The notes under the pieces were generated by a model. That model was given only the letters and a program-made list of their open reading frames with translations, was not told the DNA's origin and searched no databases. Shown one piece after another: positions 18,969 to 27,925 of a DNA stretch of 64,000 nt. A program made the translations under genes and the position numbers. Origin of the DNA: Thiolapillus brandeum. Lineage in GTDB: Bacteria > Pseudomonadota > Gammaproteobacteria > Chromatiales > Chromatiaceae. The stretch is taken from positions 2,294,001-2,358,000 of the forward strand of contig NZ_AP012273.1 in the NCBI RefSeq assembly GCF_000828615.1, written 5' to 3'. The first letter of the stretch is position 1. Every line of letters starts with the position of its first letter.

Positions 18969-18973
18969 CATTG

Positions 18974-19004
18974 TTGACGGGGAAATGAAGGACTTCCCCG
19001 TCAA
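18974..19004 (+). terminator. Hairpin after the entericidin-like gene
   Basis: TTGACGGGGAA / TTCCCCGTCAA, an 11-base-pair perfect stem with a 9-base loop starting 6 bases after the stop codon. It lacks a long T-run (AATAAAT follows), so it is a weak terminator or 3'-protecting stem. Confidence 0.55.
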
Positions 19005-19278
19005 ATAAATGAACCAGAGAAGGGACATCACCCTTCCCTGTCGCAGCTCTTCCTGTCAACAGACTCCCGGCCACCCCGTCTCAATGCTGCGCTCCTTCCA
19101 GGATATCATCTGATCATCCCGGCCAAAACACGCCTTTGCTGAAGCACGCTGCGCCACGGCAGCCCGCCCGTTCGGTTTGATTCCCGACAGGCCCTTTCCC
19201 CATTTCCACAATTCCCATTCCGAATCAGGTACCAGCGAGTCGATGTGCCATTTTTCCGTCCATCTTCTTTGCGTCCAT

Positions 19279-19447
19279 TTAACAGGCTGTTGAAAAACAC
19301 CATTTTTCGGCAGCCTGATTGCCGCACAAGGATGTGCGGCCATTTTCAATGACCATAAGTCATTGAAAATGGAGGAAAGACAAAATCGCATTTTTGTCTT
19401 TTCGAGTTGAAAAAGCCCATGGATGGACTTTTTCAACACCCTGTTAA
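19279..19447 (+). repeat. Multi-hairpin intergenic repeat, copy 2
   Basis: 169 bases bounded by 19-base inverted repeats (TTAACAGGCTGTTGAAAAA at the left; the right end matches its reverse complement with one mismatch). Inside are three more stems: GCCGCACA / TGTGCGGC, CCATTTTCAATGAC / GTCATTGAAAATGG and AAAGACAAAA / TTTTTGTCTTT, then a closing stem AGTTGAAAAAG / CTTTTTCAAC. No coding capacity. It is the best-preserved copy and defines the family. Confidence 0.88.
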
Positions 19448-19609
19448 GGGCATCTCTATTAATTCTGTTTGAGCAGATCTGTGTTTGAGGAGCTCAAGAA
19501 CAAGGCGAAGATCGCAGCAAATAGCCAGCTATTTGGAAGATATTCAACGAAGTTATTGAGTTTCTCAAACGCAGAGATGCCGGACATGGATTATTGGAGG
19601 TGCCCTTAA
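19444..19609. repeat. 166-bp inverted-repeat element (MITE-like)
   Basis: Ends TTAAGGGCATCTC (19444-19456) and GAGGTGCCCTTAA (19597-19609) are inverted repeats with one mismatch over 13 bases; extended to about 20 bases they match at 17. Inner inverted segments CTGTGTTTGAGGA and TTCTCAAACGCAG give a palindromic body, and AAATAGC / GCTATTT forms the central hairpin. It shares the TTAA at its left end with the neighbouring repeat. Together with that repeat it occupies much of the gene-free stretch 18969-19676, in which I see no other gene. Confidence 0.7.
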
Positions 19610-19633
19610 GTTTCCCCCCCGTATCGCCGATGA
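19606..19633 (+). promoter_or_regulatory. Candidate sigma-28 (FliA) promoter for cheA
   Basis: TTAAG, 15 bases, then GCCGATGA, close to the motility sigma factor consensus TAAA-N15-GCCGATAA (here with one mismatch in each element). It lies 43 bases before the cheA start. The -35-like element is the last few bases of the inverted-repeat element ending at 19609. Confidence 0.5.
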
Positions 19634-19676
19634 GTTCCGTAACCCAACTATCGCCCCAAACAGCAACGGTATCTCT

Positions 19677-21749
19677 ATGTCCATGGATCTTTCTGAATTT
19701 CTCGACGTATTCCTCGAAGAATGTTTCGAGGGACTGGAAGCGATGGAATCCGGACTGCTGCATCTGGATGAAGGCACGGATCTTGAGGAGATAAACACGA
19801 TTTTTCGCGCCGCACATTCCATCAAGGGAGGTAGCGCGGCCTTCGGCTTTGACCATATATCCCAATTCACCCATGTCATGGAAACCCTGCTGGATGAACT
19901 GCGCAACGGCTCCCGGCAGGTTGACAAGAGTATCGTCGATCTGTTGCTTGCCTCGGTGGATATCCTGCGGGAAATGGTGGAAGGTCTGAAAACCGAGGAA
20001 ACCCCGGATGAGGCACGGGTTGCCGAACTGAAAAAAGCGCTGGAAATGGCGTTGGACAACAACAGGCCCGCCGATACAGAAGAGAAGCCCCTTACCGCAG
20101 CCAATGCGCCTGTCGAAGACACCGATCTGACCGAAGTCGTTTCCTGGCACATACGCTTTGTTCCCGGTCCGGATCTCTTCAGGAACGGCAATGACCCCGT
20201 ACGCATCTTCCAAGCTCTGGCAGAGCTGGGCTCACTGCAGGTCAGGACCGATACAGGCGATCTGCCATCCCTGTCAGAGCTGGACCCGACCCTGTGTCAT
20301 CTGCGCTGGGAAGCCACACTGGAAGGAACGGTTACAGAGGAGCAGATTCGCGAAATATTCAGCTGGGTGGAAGGCGACTGCCAACTGGAAATCAGCCGGC
20401 AGGCATTGGCGAAAGAGCCAGACACTACCGGGGTGACTGAAGAAGAAGCAGCCGCCTCAGAACCGGTGGCATCCACAGCGGCACCGACAGAAAAAAGCAA
20501 GACTCCCGCAGTCAAGCCCGCAAAACCAGGCAACCGTGAAAGCAGTTCCATTCGTGTCTCCATAGAGAAAGTGGATTTACTCATCAACCTGGTGGGCGAA
20601 CTGGTAATCACCCAATCCATGCTCAATCAGGCCGGCCTGACCCAGGCCCAGGGAGGCGGAGCCAGCGCAGAAGCATTGCTCAACGGTCTGGCCCAGCTGG
20701 AACGCAACACCCGTGAACTGCAGGAAAACATGCTGCAGCTTCGCATGCTGCCCATCAATGTCGCCTTCAACCGCTTTCCCCGCCTGGTACGCGACCTGTG
20801 CAACAAGATGGGAAAGAAGGTGGATCTGGTACTCACCGGCGAACAGACCGAAGTGGACAAGACCGTGCTGGAAAAGATCGGTGACCCGCTGGTACATCTG
20901 GTGCGCAATTCTCTGGATCACGGACTGGAAACGCCGGAAGTACGGGCGGCTGCCGGCAAACCCGAACAGGGCCGGCTTGAACTCAGCGCCCAGCACGAAA
21001 GCGGCAACATCGTTATCCGCATCATCGATGACGGTGCCGGTCTCAACCGGGAGAAAATCCTGCACAAGGCCATCGAGAACGGCCTGGTGAACGAAAAGGA
21101 CGAACTGTCGGAAGAACGCATCGACAACCTGATTTTCCAGCCCGGGTTTTCCACGGCTGACAAGGTCAGCGATCTTTCCGGTCGCGGCGTGGGCATGGAT
21201 GTGGTGAAACGCAATATCAATGACCTGGGCGGCACCGTCAGCATTCAATCACGCCAGGGCAAAGGCAGCACCGTCATGATCCGCTTACCCCTTACCCTTG
21301 CCATTCTCGATGGCCAGCTGGCCAGCATCGGCGAAGACACCTATATCCTGCCCCTGATCTCCATCGTCGAATCACTGCAGATCCGCCGGGAAAACCTCAG
21401 CAGTGTCGCGGGCTCCACTGAACTCTATCATTTCCGTGACGAGTATATTCCCATCATCCGTCTCAACAGGCTGCTGGGCAACACCGGTGGTATCGAAAGC
21501 CTGGAACAGGGTCTGCTGGTGGTCGTGGAAGCAGAAGGACAACATGCCGGTCTGTTCGTAGACCGCCTGCAGGGACAGCAACAGGTAGTCATCAAGAGCC
21601 TGGAAACCAATTTCCAACAGCTCGAAGGCGTCTCCGGCGCCACCATTCTCGGTGATGGGCAGGTTGCCCTGATCCTGGACATCCCCGGACTCGTTCACCT
21701 TTTCCATAAAACCAGAAACCAGCCGACAGCTCTGGCTGCGGCTTCATAA
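19677..21749 (+). CDS. cheA: Chemotaxis histidine kinase CheA
   Basis: 690 residues. Autophosphorylates and passes phosphate to CheY and CheB under receptor control. Domains: HPt P1 (1-105) with phosphorylation site His47 in FRAAHSIKGGSAAFGF; an alanine/proline-rich linker (about 250-285); P3 dimerisation (SSIRVSIEKVDLLINLVGELVI, about 290-355); P4 ATPase with VRNSLDHGLETPEVR, IIDDGAGLNREKI and SGRGVGMDVVKRNI; and P5 CheW-like domain (about 530-675). A second small domain at about 150-245 may be a P2-like or degenerate region. ATG codons at 19677 and 19683 are both possible. First gene of the chemotaxis operon. Confidence 0.96.
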   Translation: MSMDLSEFLDVFLEECFEGLEAMESGLLHLDEGTDLEEINTIFRAAHSIKGGSAAFGFDHISQFTHVMETLLDELRNGSRQVDKSIVDLLLASVDILREMVEGLKTEETPDEARVAELKKALEMALDNNRPADTEEKPLTAANAPVEDTDLTEVVSWHIRFVPGPDLFRNGNDPVRIFQALAELGSLQVRTDTGDLPSLSELDPTLCHLRWEATLEGTVTEEQIREIFSWVEGDCQLEISRQALAKEPDTTGVTEEEAAASEPVASTAAPTEKSKTPAVKPAKPGNRESSSIRVSIEKVDLLINLVGELVITQSMLNQAGLTQAQGGGASAEALLNGLAQLERNTRELQENMLQLRMLPINVAFNRFPRLVRDLCNKMGKKVDLVLTGEQTEVDKTVLEKIGDPLVHLVRNSLDHGLETPEVRAAAGKPEQGRLELSAQHESGNIVIRIIDDGAGLNREKILHKAIENGLVNEKDELSEERIDNLIFQPGFSTADKVSDLSGRGVGMDVVKRNINDLGGTVSIQSRQGKGSTVMIRLPLTLAILDGQLASIGEDTYILPLISIVESLQIRRENLSSVAGSTELYHFRDEYIPIIRLNRLLGNTGGIESLEQGLLVVVEAEGQHAGLFVDRLQGQQQVVIKSLETNFQQLEGVSGATILGDGQVALILDIPGLVHLFHKTRNQPTALAAAS

Positions 21750-21766
21750 ACAGGATCGAGATTTCA

Positions 21767-22288
21767 ATGAACAGCAACGCAGCACAAAAAATCGATGTGG
21801 ATCTGCAATCCGAACAGGGGGTGGATCAGTACCTTACTTTCTATCTCGCCGGAGAAGAATATGGCATCAACATACTCAAAGTGCAGGAAATCCGGGGCTG
21901 GAGCGAAGCCACACCCATGCCCAACACGCCGGAGTCGATTCTCGGCGTAATCAACCTGCGCGGCACTGTGGTGCCCATCGTGGAATTACGCAGCCACTTC
22001 AATCTGCCCGATGCCCCTCGCGGACCCACTACGGTCATCATCGTGGTCAAGGCGGAAGAAAAAAACGGCAATCAGCGCACCATGGGCATGGTGGTGGATG
22101 CAGTTTCAGAAGTACACAACATCGCTGCAACAGACATTCAGCCCGCTCCCCAGGTCGGAGACGCCGAAGATCAACCTGCGATCGCCGGCCTGGCCACCAT
22201 GGAAGAACACATGATCATCATTCTCGATGTCGATGACCTGATGATCAACCGCGTCCTTGGCATGGCGGACGAAGAACCAACCATCTAA
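21767..22288 (+). CDS. cheW: Chemotaxis coupling protein CheW
   Basis: 173 residues. Couples chemoreceptors to CheA. CheW domain from about 18 to 165 with LAGEEYGINILKVQEIRGW, TPESILGVINLRGTVVPIVELR and GMVVDAVSEVHNI. It starts 17 bases after cheA. Its TAA stop codon forms the first bases of repeat copy 3. Confidence 0.96.
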   Translation: MNSNAAQKIDVDLQSEQGVDQYLTFYLAGEEYGINILKVQEIRGWSEATPMPNTPESILGVINLRGTVVPIVELRSHFNLPDAPRGPTTVIIVVKAEEKNGNQRTMGMVVDAVSEVHNIAATDIQPAPQVGDAEDQPAIAGLATMEEHMIIILDVDDLMINRVLGMADEEPTI

Positions 22289-22449
22289 CAGGATGTTGAA
22301 AAAGCCCTTCCTTGGGCTTTTTCAACTCGGAAAGACAAAAATGCGATTTTGTCTTTCCTCCATTTTCAATGACTTATCGCCATTGAAAATGGCCGCACAT
22401 CCTTGTGCGGCAATCAGGCTGCCGAAAAACAGTGTTTTTCAACAGCTAA
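22286..22449 (-). repeat. Multi-hairpin intergenic repeat, copy 3 (inverted)
   Basis: About 164 bases between cheW and the chemoreceptor gene, in the opposite orientation to copies 1 and 2. Its left end TAACAGGATGTTGAAAAA includes the cheW stop codon. The stem GTTGAAAAAGCCC / GGGCTTTTTCAAC is perfect; CCATTTTCAATG / CATTGAAAATGG and GCCGCACA / TGTGCGG stems follow. It is transcribed as part of the operon and could affect relative expression of cheW and the receptor gene. Confidence 0.88.
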
Positions 22450-22479
22450 GAAGAAGATTCGCTCTATGGAGAAAACAGC

Positions 22480-25200
22480 ATGAAAATAAATGAGCCTGTA
22501 ACAGATAACGAAATCGTGATGAAGGACGGTCAGTTCATCGTTTCCACCACGGACCAGAAAGGCATCATCAAGTCCATCAATCGCGATTTCATCGAAATCA
22601 GTGGATTCACATCCGAAGAGCTGATCGGCAGAAGTCATAATCTGGTACGCCACCCGGACATGCCGCCCGAAGCATTCGAAGACCTGTGGCGCACCATCAA
22701 GGCCGATAAGCCCTGGATAGGCATCGTAAAGAACCGATGCAAGAACGGTGACTTCTACTGGGTGAAAGCTAATGTCACGCCCATGCGGGACCATGGGCGC
22801 ATTACCGGCTACATGTCTGTGCGTACCAAGCCCAGCCGACAGGAGATCGAACAAGCCGACGCCCTGTACAAAAAGGTGCGCGCAGGGGAAGCCAGCCTGC
22901 AGCCATCACGTTTCAAGCGGGTCATGCGGTATCTGGGTAATCTGGGGATGTCCAGATACCTGACCCTGCTGCAGGTTGCGTCGGTACCCGCCATGGCGGG
23001 CATTGCCTGGCTGGCCCATCAGGGGGCCGACCTCCCTACACTCGCAATGGTTATCGGAGGCACCGCAGTAATCTTTTCTTTCGCGATTCATTTGCTCAAG
23101 CGCTACGCCCAGCACCCCATCAACCAGGCGATCACCGCCATGCAGCAGATCGCCAACGGCGAATATTTCGATTGGGTAGAACCTCATCGGGATGACGAAC
23201 TGGGCCGGCTGCTGCAAAACATTCAATCGGCACAGATTCGCCTGGGTTATGAAGTCAACGAGATTCGACAGCAGGCCAATTCACTCAGTCGCGTACAGGA
23301 GGCTTTGGGCAGCGTAAACGCAAATGTCATGATTGCCGATCAGGATCTCAACATCATCTATCTCAACGAAGCGGTCAAAGAGATGATGCGCAATGCCGAA
23401 GAGGACATCCGCAAGGAACTGCCGGACTTCGACAGCAGCCAGCTCATGGGGGCCAACGTGGATGTCTTCCACAAGAACCCTGCCCACCAGCGCGGCATGA
23501 TGGAGCGCCTGCAGGAGTCCTTTACCACGGAATTCGAGCTTGGCGGACGTTCCCTGCGACTCACCGCCAACCCCATCATCAACGAACAGGGCGAGCGTCT
23601 GGGTACTGTGGTGGAATGGCTGGACCGCACCAACGAAGTCGCCGTAGAGCGTGAAATACAGTCTATCGTGGACAACGCCTTGATGGGCAACCTCACCGAA
23701 CGCGTAAGCCTGGTTGGAAAGGAAGGTTTCTTCCGCAATCTCAGCAGGGGCGTGAACGACCTGATGCAGATACTGGAACAGGTCATCGACGATACCGCCA
23801 GTGTGCTCGGCGCCCTGGCGAGAGGCGAACTCAACAAAACCATCGACAGAGATTACGAAGGTTCCTTCGCACGCCTGAAAGACGATGTGAATGCCACCAT
23901 TGGCAACCTCACCCGTGTTATCGGCAGCATTCGCAACAGCGCTGACGCCGTGGAGAATGCCTCACAGGAGATTGCAGAGGGCAACATGGATCTGGCACGC
24001 CGCACGGAAATGCAGGCCTCCAACCTGGAGGAAACCGCTTCCAGTATGGAGGAAATCACGTCCACCGTCCGCCAGAATGCAGACAATTCCGGCAAGGCCA
24101 GCGAACTTGCCAGCGTAACACTGGACCAGGCAGTGAACGGTGGCACGGTGGTGAAAAACACCATCACGGCCATGGAGAAGATCACAGATTCCAGCAAGAA
24201 GATCGCCGCCATCATCAGTGTCATCGACGACATCGCTTTCCAGACCAATCTGCTGGCATTGAATGCCGCCGTAGAGGCCGCCCGCGCCGGAGAACAGGGT
24301 CGCGGCTTCGCCGTGGTCGCCACCGAAGTACGCAACCTGGCCCAACGCAGCGCCACCGCCGCCAAGGAAATCAAGGATCTGATCGAAGACAGCGTCAACA
24401 AGGTGGAAGAAGGTTCCAGCCTGGTTGACAAGTCCGGCAAGACCCTGGACGAGATCGTCACCTCAGTGAAAAAAGTGAATGATTTCATCGCAGAAATCGC
24501 TGCCGCCAGCTCAGAACAATATGCTGGCATCGATCAGGTAAACCAGGCCGTGTCACAAATGGATGAAGTCACCCAGCAGAATGCCGCACTGGTGGAAGAG
24601 GCCGCACAAACCAGTCAGATGATGGATGAGCAGGCCAGGGAACTGGGCGAACTCATCTCCTTCTTCAGGACCGATGGTTCTTCCAACAGCAACTGGGACC
24701 AGGTGGAACGACGCTCTGCCGACCGCCCCTGGTCCGATACCAGCCAGCGTTCCGAGCTGGATTTCGCCACTGCCCGCACCAAGCACAAGCTGTGGAAAAC
24801 CCGCCTGCGCGCCTTCCTCGACGGTGAAGAATCCATGCACGAGGAAGAGGCCGTCTCGCACCATGCCTGTGATCTTGGCAAATGGCTGCACACCACCGGC
24901 CTGCGCGAGCATGGCGACCTGCCCAAAATGCGGGAGCTGGAAAAGATTCATGCGGAGATGCATACCCTCATCAAGCAGGTGATCCAGGCAAAACATGCCG
25001 GCGACCTTGCCAAGGCGGAAGCGGTGTTTGCCCGCGTGGAGAACTACTCGGATCAGATCGTTGCGCTTCTGGAACAGCTGGAACGGGAAACCGGCACCGG
25101 TGCCACACACACCGCCCCTCCCGCTCCGGCCAAAACCGATACCCATGCCCGGCCGAAACTGCAGGCTGTAGGTGCCGATGACGTGTGGGACGAGTTCTGA
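22480..25200 (+). CDS. Methyl-accepting chemotaxis receptor with PAS and CZB domains
   Basis: 906 residues. Order: Aer-like PAS (about 15-115, [20 protein letters not shown]; redox or energy sensing is typical), two close membrane segments (about 158-205), HAMP (about 206-260), second PAS (about 280-385), further HAMP-like helices (390-480), MCP signalling domain with hairpin tip [20 protein letters not shown] (about 585-604), then a zinc-binding CZB domain (about 770-865, with [22 protein letters not shown] and later HAEMH). The last residues VWDEF resemble the C-terminal CheR/CheB tether pentapeptide (NWETF type). No large periplasmic domain, so signals are cytoplasmic or membrane-based. 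Confidence 0.93.
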   Translation: MKINEPVTDNEIVMKDGQFIVSTTDQKGIIKSINRDFIEISGFTSEELIGRSHNLVRHPDMPPEAFEDLWRTIKADKPWIGIVKNRCKNGDFYWVKANVTPMRDHGRITGYMSVRTKPSRQEIEQADALYKKVRAGEASLQPSRFKRVMRYLGNLGMSRYLTLLQVASVPAMAGIAWLAHQGADLPTLAMVIGGTAVIFSFAIHLLKRYAQHPINQAITAMQQIANGEYFDWVEPHRDDELGRLLQNIQSAQIRLGYEVNEIRQQANSLSRVQEALGSVNANVMIADQDLNIIYLNEAVKEMMRNAEEDIRKELPDFDSSQLMGANVDVFHKNPAHQRGMMERLQESFTTEFELGGRSLRLTANPIINEQGERLGTVVEWLDRTNEVAVEREIQSIVDNALMGNLTERVSLVGKEGFFRNLSRGVNDLMQILEQVIDDTASVLGALARGELNKTIDRDYEGSFARLKDDVNATIGNLTRVIGSIRNSADAVENASQEIAEGNMDLARRTEMQASNLEETASSMEEITSTVRQNADNSGKASELASVTLDQAVNGGTVVKNTITAMEKITDSSKKIAAIISVIDDIAFQTNLLALNAAVEAARAGEQGRGFAVVATEVRNLAQRSATAAKEIKDLIEDSVNKVEEGSSLVDKSGKTLDEIVTSVKKVNDFIAEIAAASSEQYAGIDQVNQAVSQMDEVTQQNAALVEEAAQTSQMMDEQARELGELISFFRTDGSSNSNWDQVERRSADRPWSDTSQRSELDFATARTKHKLWKTRLRAFLDGEESMHEEEAVSHHACDLGKWLHTTGLREHGDLPKMRELEKIHAEMHTLIKQVIQAKHAGDLAKAEAVFARVENYSDQIVALLEQLERETGTGATHTAPPAPAKTDTHARPKLQAVGADDVWDEF

Positions 25201-25202
25201 TC

Positions 25203-25499
25203 ATGACCGGCAACAGCAACACCACTTTACAGCTTGAACCGCATCTGGAACTCGACAGGCTGCCGGTACTGGCGCAGAAGATACGCGAGTCTCTGGCGGA
25301 AGACAGCTCCCTGGTTCTGGACGGTTCCGGAATTCAGAGTATCGACGGTGCCGCGATACAGTTGCTGCTACTGGCTATCCGGACTGCCATAGAGAAAAAC
25401 ATCCCCTGCCGCTGGCAGCAACCTTCTCCTTCGCTGAAAGAGGCGGTGGCACTGCTGGGACTCACGGACGAAATGTTACTGGAGGTAACAATGCAATGA
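25203..25499 (+). CDS. STAS-domain protein of the chemotaxis operon
   Basis: 98 residues, a single STAS domain. The family site usually reading D-S-S-G reads IDGAAIQLLLLA, so the phosphorylatable serine is absent and regulation by phosphorylation is unlikely. Its start lies 2 bases after the receptor stop codon and its last codons overlap cheR by 4 bases (ATGA). STAS proteins of this sort recur in chemotaxis operons, with unclear function. Confidence 0.8.
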   Translation: MTGNSNTTLQLEPHLELDRLPVLAQKIRESLAEDSSLVLDGSGIQSIDGAAIQLLLLAIRTAIEKNIPCRWQQPSPSLKEAVALLGLTDEMLLEVTMQ

Positions 25500-26350
25500 G
25501 CGGTTCTGCAGCAAGATCGGTCCGTCAGGGATTCGAATTCACCGACCAGGATTTTTCCAGACTTCGCGAACTGGTCTATCGGCACACGGGCATCCGTATG
25601 GCCGACAACCGGCGCGACCTGATCTACGGTCGTCTGTCACGGCGGCTGCGTGCATTGGGGCTGCGCAGTTTCGGCGCCTATTGCAGACTTATCGAAGATG
25701 GTCATAACGATGAACTGGAAGCCTTCACCAATGCGGTGACGACCAATCTGACAGCCTTCTTCCGTGAAGCACATCATTTCGACTATCTGGCCGAAACCCT
25801 GATACCCGAACTGCTGAAACGCAACCGGGACAGCCGTCGCATCCGACTCTGGTCTGCCGGTTGTTCCACCGGAGAAGAGCCCTACACCCTGGCCATGATC
25901 CTGCGCGAGAGCATCCCCGACATTCACAACTGGGATGTGCGCATACTCGCCACCGATCTCGATTCCGAAGTGCTGCTCAAGGCCTCCGCGGGCGTCTATG
26001 AGCAGCAGAATATTGAAGGGGTATTGGGCAGCCGCCTGAAACGCTGGTTCCGGAAAGGCACCGGCACCAACAAGGGTAAAGCAAGGGTGGTTCCACAGCT
26101 GCAGGAACTCATCACCTTTGGAAAGCTTAACTTAATGGAAGGCTGGCCGATGAAAGGACCATTCGATGTGATCTTCTGCCGCAATGTCCTGATCTATTTC
26201 GACAAGCCAACACAGAAGAAGCTGTTCGACCGCTTTGCGGACATTCTTGTACAGAAAGGTCATCTATTCATCGGACATTCCGAAAGCCCCATGGACCTGA
26301 CCGACCGGTTCGCCCTTATCGGACAGTCCATTTACAAAAAGAACCGATAA
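25496..26350 (+). CDS. cheR: Chemotaxis receptor methyltransferase CheR
   Basis: 284 residues. Uses S-adenosylmethionine to methylate glutamates of chemoreceptors. The N-terminal helical domain (about 15-80) is followed by the SAM-binding domain with RIRLWSAGCSTGEEPYTLAM (about 117-136), ILATDLDSEVL and FDVIFCRNVLIYFD. Partner of the VWDEF tail seen on the upstream receptor. Confidence 0.96.
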   Translation: MSGSAARSVRQGFEFTDQDFSRLRELVYRHTGIRMADNRRDLIYGRLSRRLRALGLRSFGAYCRLIEDGHNDELEAFTNAVTTNLTAFFREAHHFDYLAETLIPELLKRNRDSRRIRLWSAGCSTGEEPYTLAMILRESIPDIHNWDVRILATDLDSEVLLKASAGVYEQQNIEGVLGSRLKRWFRKGTGTNKGKARVVPQLQELITFGKLNLMEGWPMKGPFDVIFCRNVLIYFDKPTQKKLFDRFADILVQKGHLFIGHSESPMDLTDRFALIGQSIYKKNR

Positions 26351-26376
26351 AACGACAGGAAGGGAAGATACAGATC

Positions 26377-27528
26377 ATGAGCATACGCGTCCTCGTCATC
26401 GATGATTCCGCACTGGTGCGCAACCTGCTGAAACGTATCCTCGACCAGGACCCCCAGATCAAGGTCGTGGGTACTGCAGCAGATGCCTATATTGCGCGGG
26501 AAAAAATCAAGAAGTTGCACCCTGACGTACTGACGCTGGATGTTGAAATGCCGAAAATGGACGGCATTACCTTTCTGCAGAATCTCATGCGACTGCATCC
26601 CATGCCGGTGATCATGGTGTCCTCTCTGACAGCCAAAGGCGCCGACGTTACGCTCAAGGCCCTGGAACTTGGTGCCATCGACTTCGTCTGCAAACCCCAG
26701 GGGGATTTTTCCGGCTCTCTGGAATCCGTGAGCGAAGAAATCGTACAAAAAATCAAAACCGCCGCCAAAGCCAATATCCATGCTGCCGGTCGCAAGCGTA
26801 CCTCAGCACCACTTACGGTGGAGGAAAAGCAGACCGTGGATGCAGTCATTCCTGCGACAAGTAAGCGCCAGGGTGTGACTGGATTGCCTCCCCTGCTCGC
26901 TATTGGCGCGTCCACCGGAGGAACGGAAGCCATCAAGGATGTGCTGGTTGAACTGCCCACAGATATGCCCGCCATCGTTATAACCCAGCATATCCCGCCA
27001 GGATTCAGCACGGCCTTTGCGCAGCGTATGAACCGGCTTGCCAGTCTTACCGTCCATGAAGCCAGGGAAGGCCAGCAGATTCTGCCGGGGAATGTCTATA
27101 TTGCACCAGGCGCACAACATCTGCTGGTGGCCCGAAACGACAAGGGATACTACTGCAGACTCAGTAATGGTCCCCGGGTCAATAGGCACAAGCCCTCGGT
27201 AGATGTCCTGTTCCGCTCCGTCGCCCAGACGGCAGGCAGGAACGCCACCGGCGTCATCCTCACCGGCATGGGCGATGATGGCGCCCGCTCGCTGCTTGAA
27301 ATGCGCGAAGCCGGCGCCAGAACCATCGCTCAGGATGAAGAAAGCAGTGTCGTCTGGGGCATGCCGGGTGCGGCGGTCAAACAGGGAGCGGCAGAACAGA
27401 TCCTGCCCCTGAACAAGATTCCCGCGACACTGATCTATTTGCTGTCCAGCAAGGGAAAAACCAAACCGGCGTCAGGTTCGCTGCAAAGGCTGCGTGCAGC
27501 TACAGCGGCCTCGCCAAGCTTTCGATGA
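26377..27528 (+). CDS. cheB: Chemotaxis response regulator / protein-glutamate methylesterase CheB
   Basis: 383 residues. Receiver domain (1-125; acidic Asp9 and Asp10, phosphorylation site Asp55 in LTLDVEMPKMDG), linker, then C-terminal methylesterase domain with the catalytic serine in AIGASTGGTEA, histidine in TQHIPPGFS and aspartate in GMGDDGARSL. It removes methyl groups added by CheR. Confidence 0.96.
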   Translation: MSIRVLVIDDSALVRNLLKRILDQDPQIKVVGTAADAYIAREKIKKLHPDVLTLDVEMPKMDGITFLQNLMRLHPMPVIMVSSLTAKGADVTLKALELGAIDFVCKPQGDFSGSLESVSEEIVQKIKTAAKANIHAAGRKRTSAPLTVEEKQTVDAVIPATSKRQGVTGLPPLLAIGASTGGTEAIKDVLVELPTDMPAIVITQHIPPGFSTAFAQRMNRLASLTVHEAREGQQILPGNVYIAPGAQHLLVARNDKGYYCRLSNGPRVNRHKPSVDVLFRSVAQTAGRNATGVILTGMGDDGARSLLEMREAGARTIAQDEESSVVWGMPGAAVKQGAAEQILPLNKIPATLIYLLSSKGKTKPASGSLQRLRAATAASPSFR

Positions 27529-27552
27529 TCAATCACAACTCAGGAGAAAACG

Positions 27553-27915
27553 ATGAATATCATGGTAGTAGACGACAGCCTGGCGATGCGCCTTATCGTC
27601 ATGAAAACCTTGCGTGAAGCCGGTTACGACGGTCACGACATTACCCAGGCGGCCGATGGCGCCAAAGCACTGGAAGCCATCAAGGAAGAGGAACCGGATC
27701 TCGTGTTGTGCGACTGGAACATGCCCAACATGACCGGCCCCGAACTGCTGGAAACCCTCAAGGATGAAGGCATCAACCTCAAGTTCGGTTTCGTGACCAC
27801 CGAAGCGTCCGAGGAAATGCGCAGCAAAGCCCACGAGCTGGGAGCCCGTTTTCTCATCGCCAAACCTTTCACACCGGAATCCTTCAAGGAAAAGCTGGAT
27901 CCCTACCTCAACTAG
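27553..27915 (+). CDS. cheY: CheY-like single-domain response regulator
   Basis: 120 residues, receiver domain only. Asp7/Asp8 acidic pair, phosphorylation site Asp54 (LCDWNMPNMTG), threonine in FVTTEAS and lysine in IAKPFTPE. Expected output of CheA to the flagellar motor or to another target. No cheZ is seen in the island. AGGAG lies before the ATG. Confidence 0.93.
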   Translation: MNIMVVDDSLAMRLIVMKTLREAGYDGHDITQAADGAKALEAIKEEEPDLVLCDWNMPNMTGPELLETLKDEGINLKFGFVTTEASEEMRSKAHELGARFLIAKPFTPESFKEKLDPYLN

Positions 27916-27925
27916 GAGCAAGACC

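Noticed and set aside
19056-19439. 127-codon minus-strand frame across repeat copy 2
   Set aside because: Its sequence is produced by the repeat itself (the same peptide LFQLEKTKMRFCLSSIFNDL recurs at copy 3), and it has no ribosome site.
22257-22493. 78-codon frame across repeat copy 3
   Set aside because: Starts inside cheW in another frame and translates the repeat; it matches the spurious frame of copy 2.
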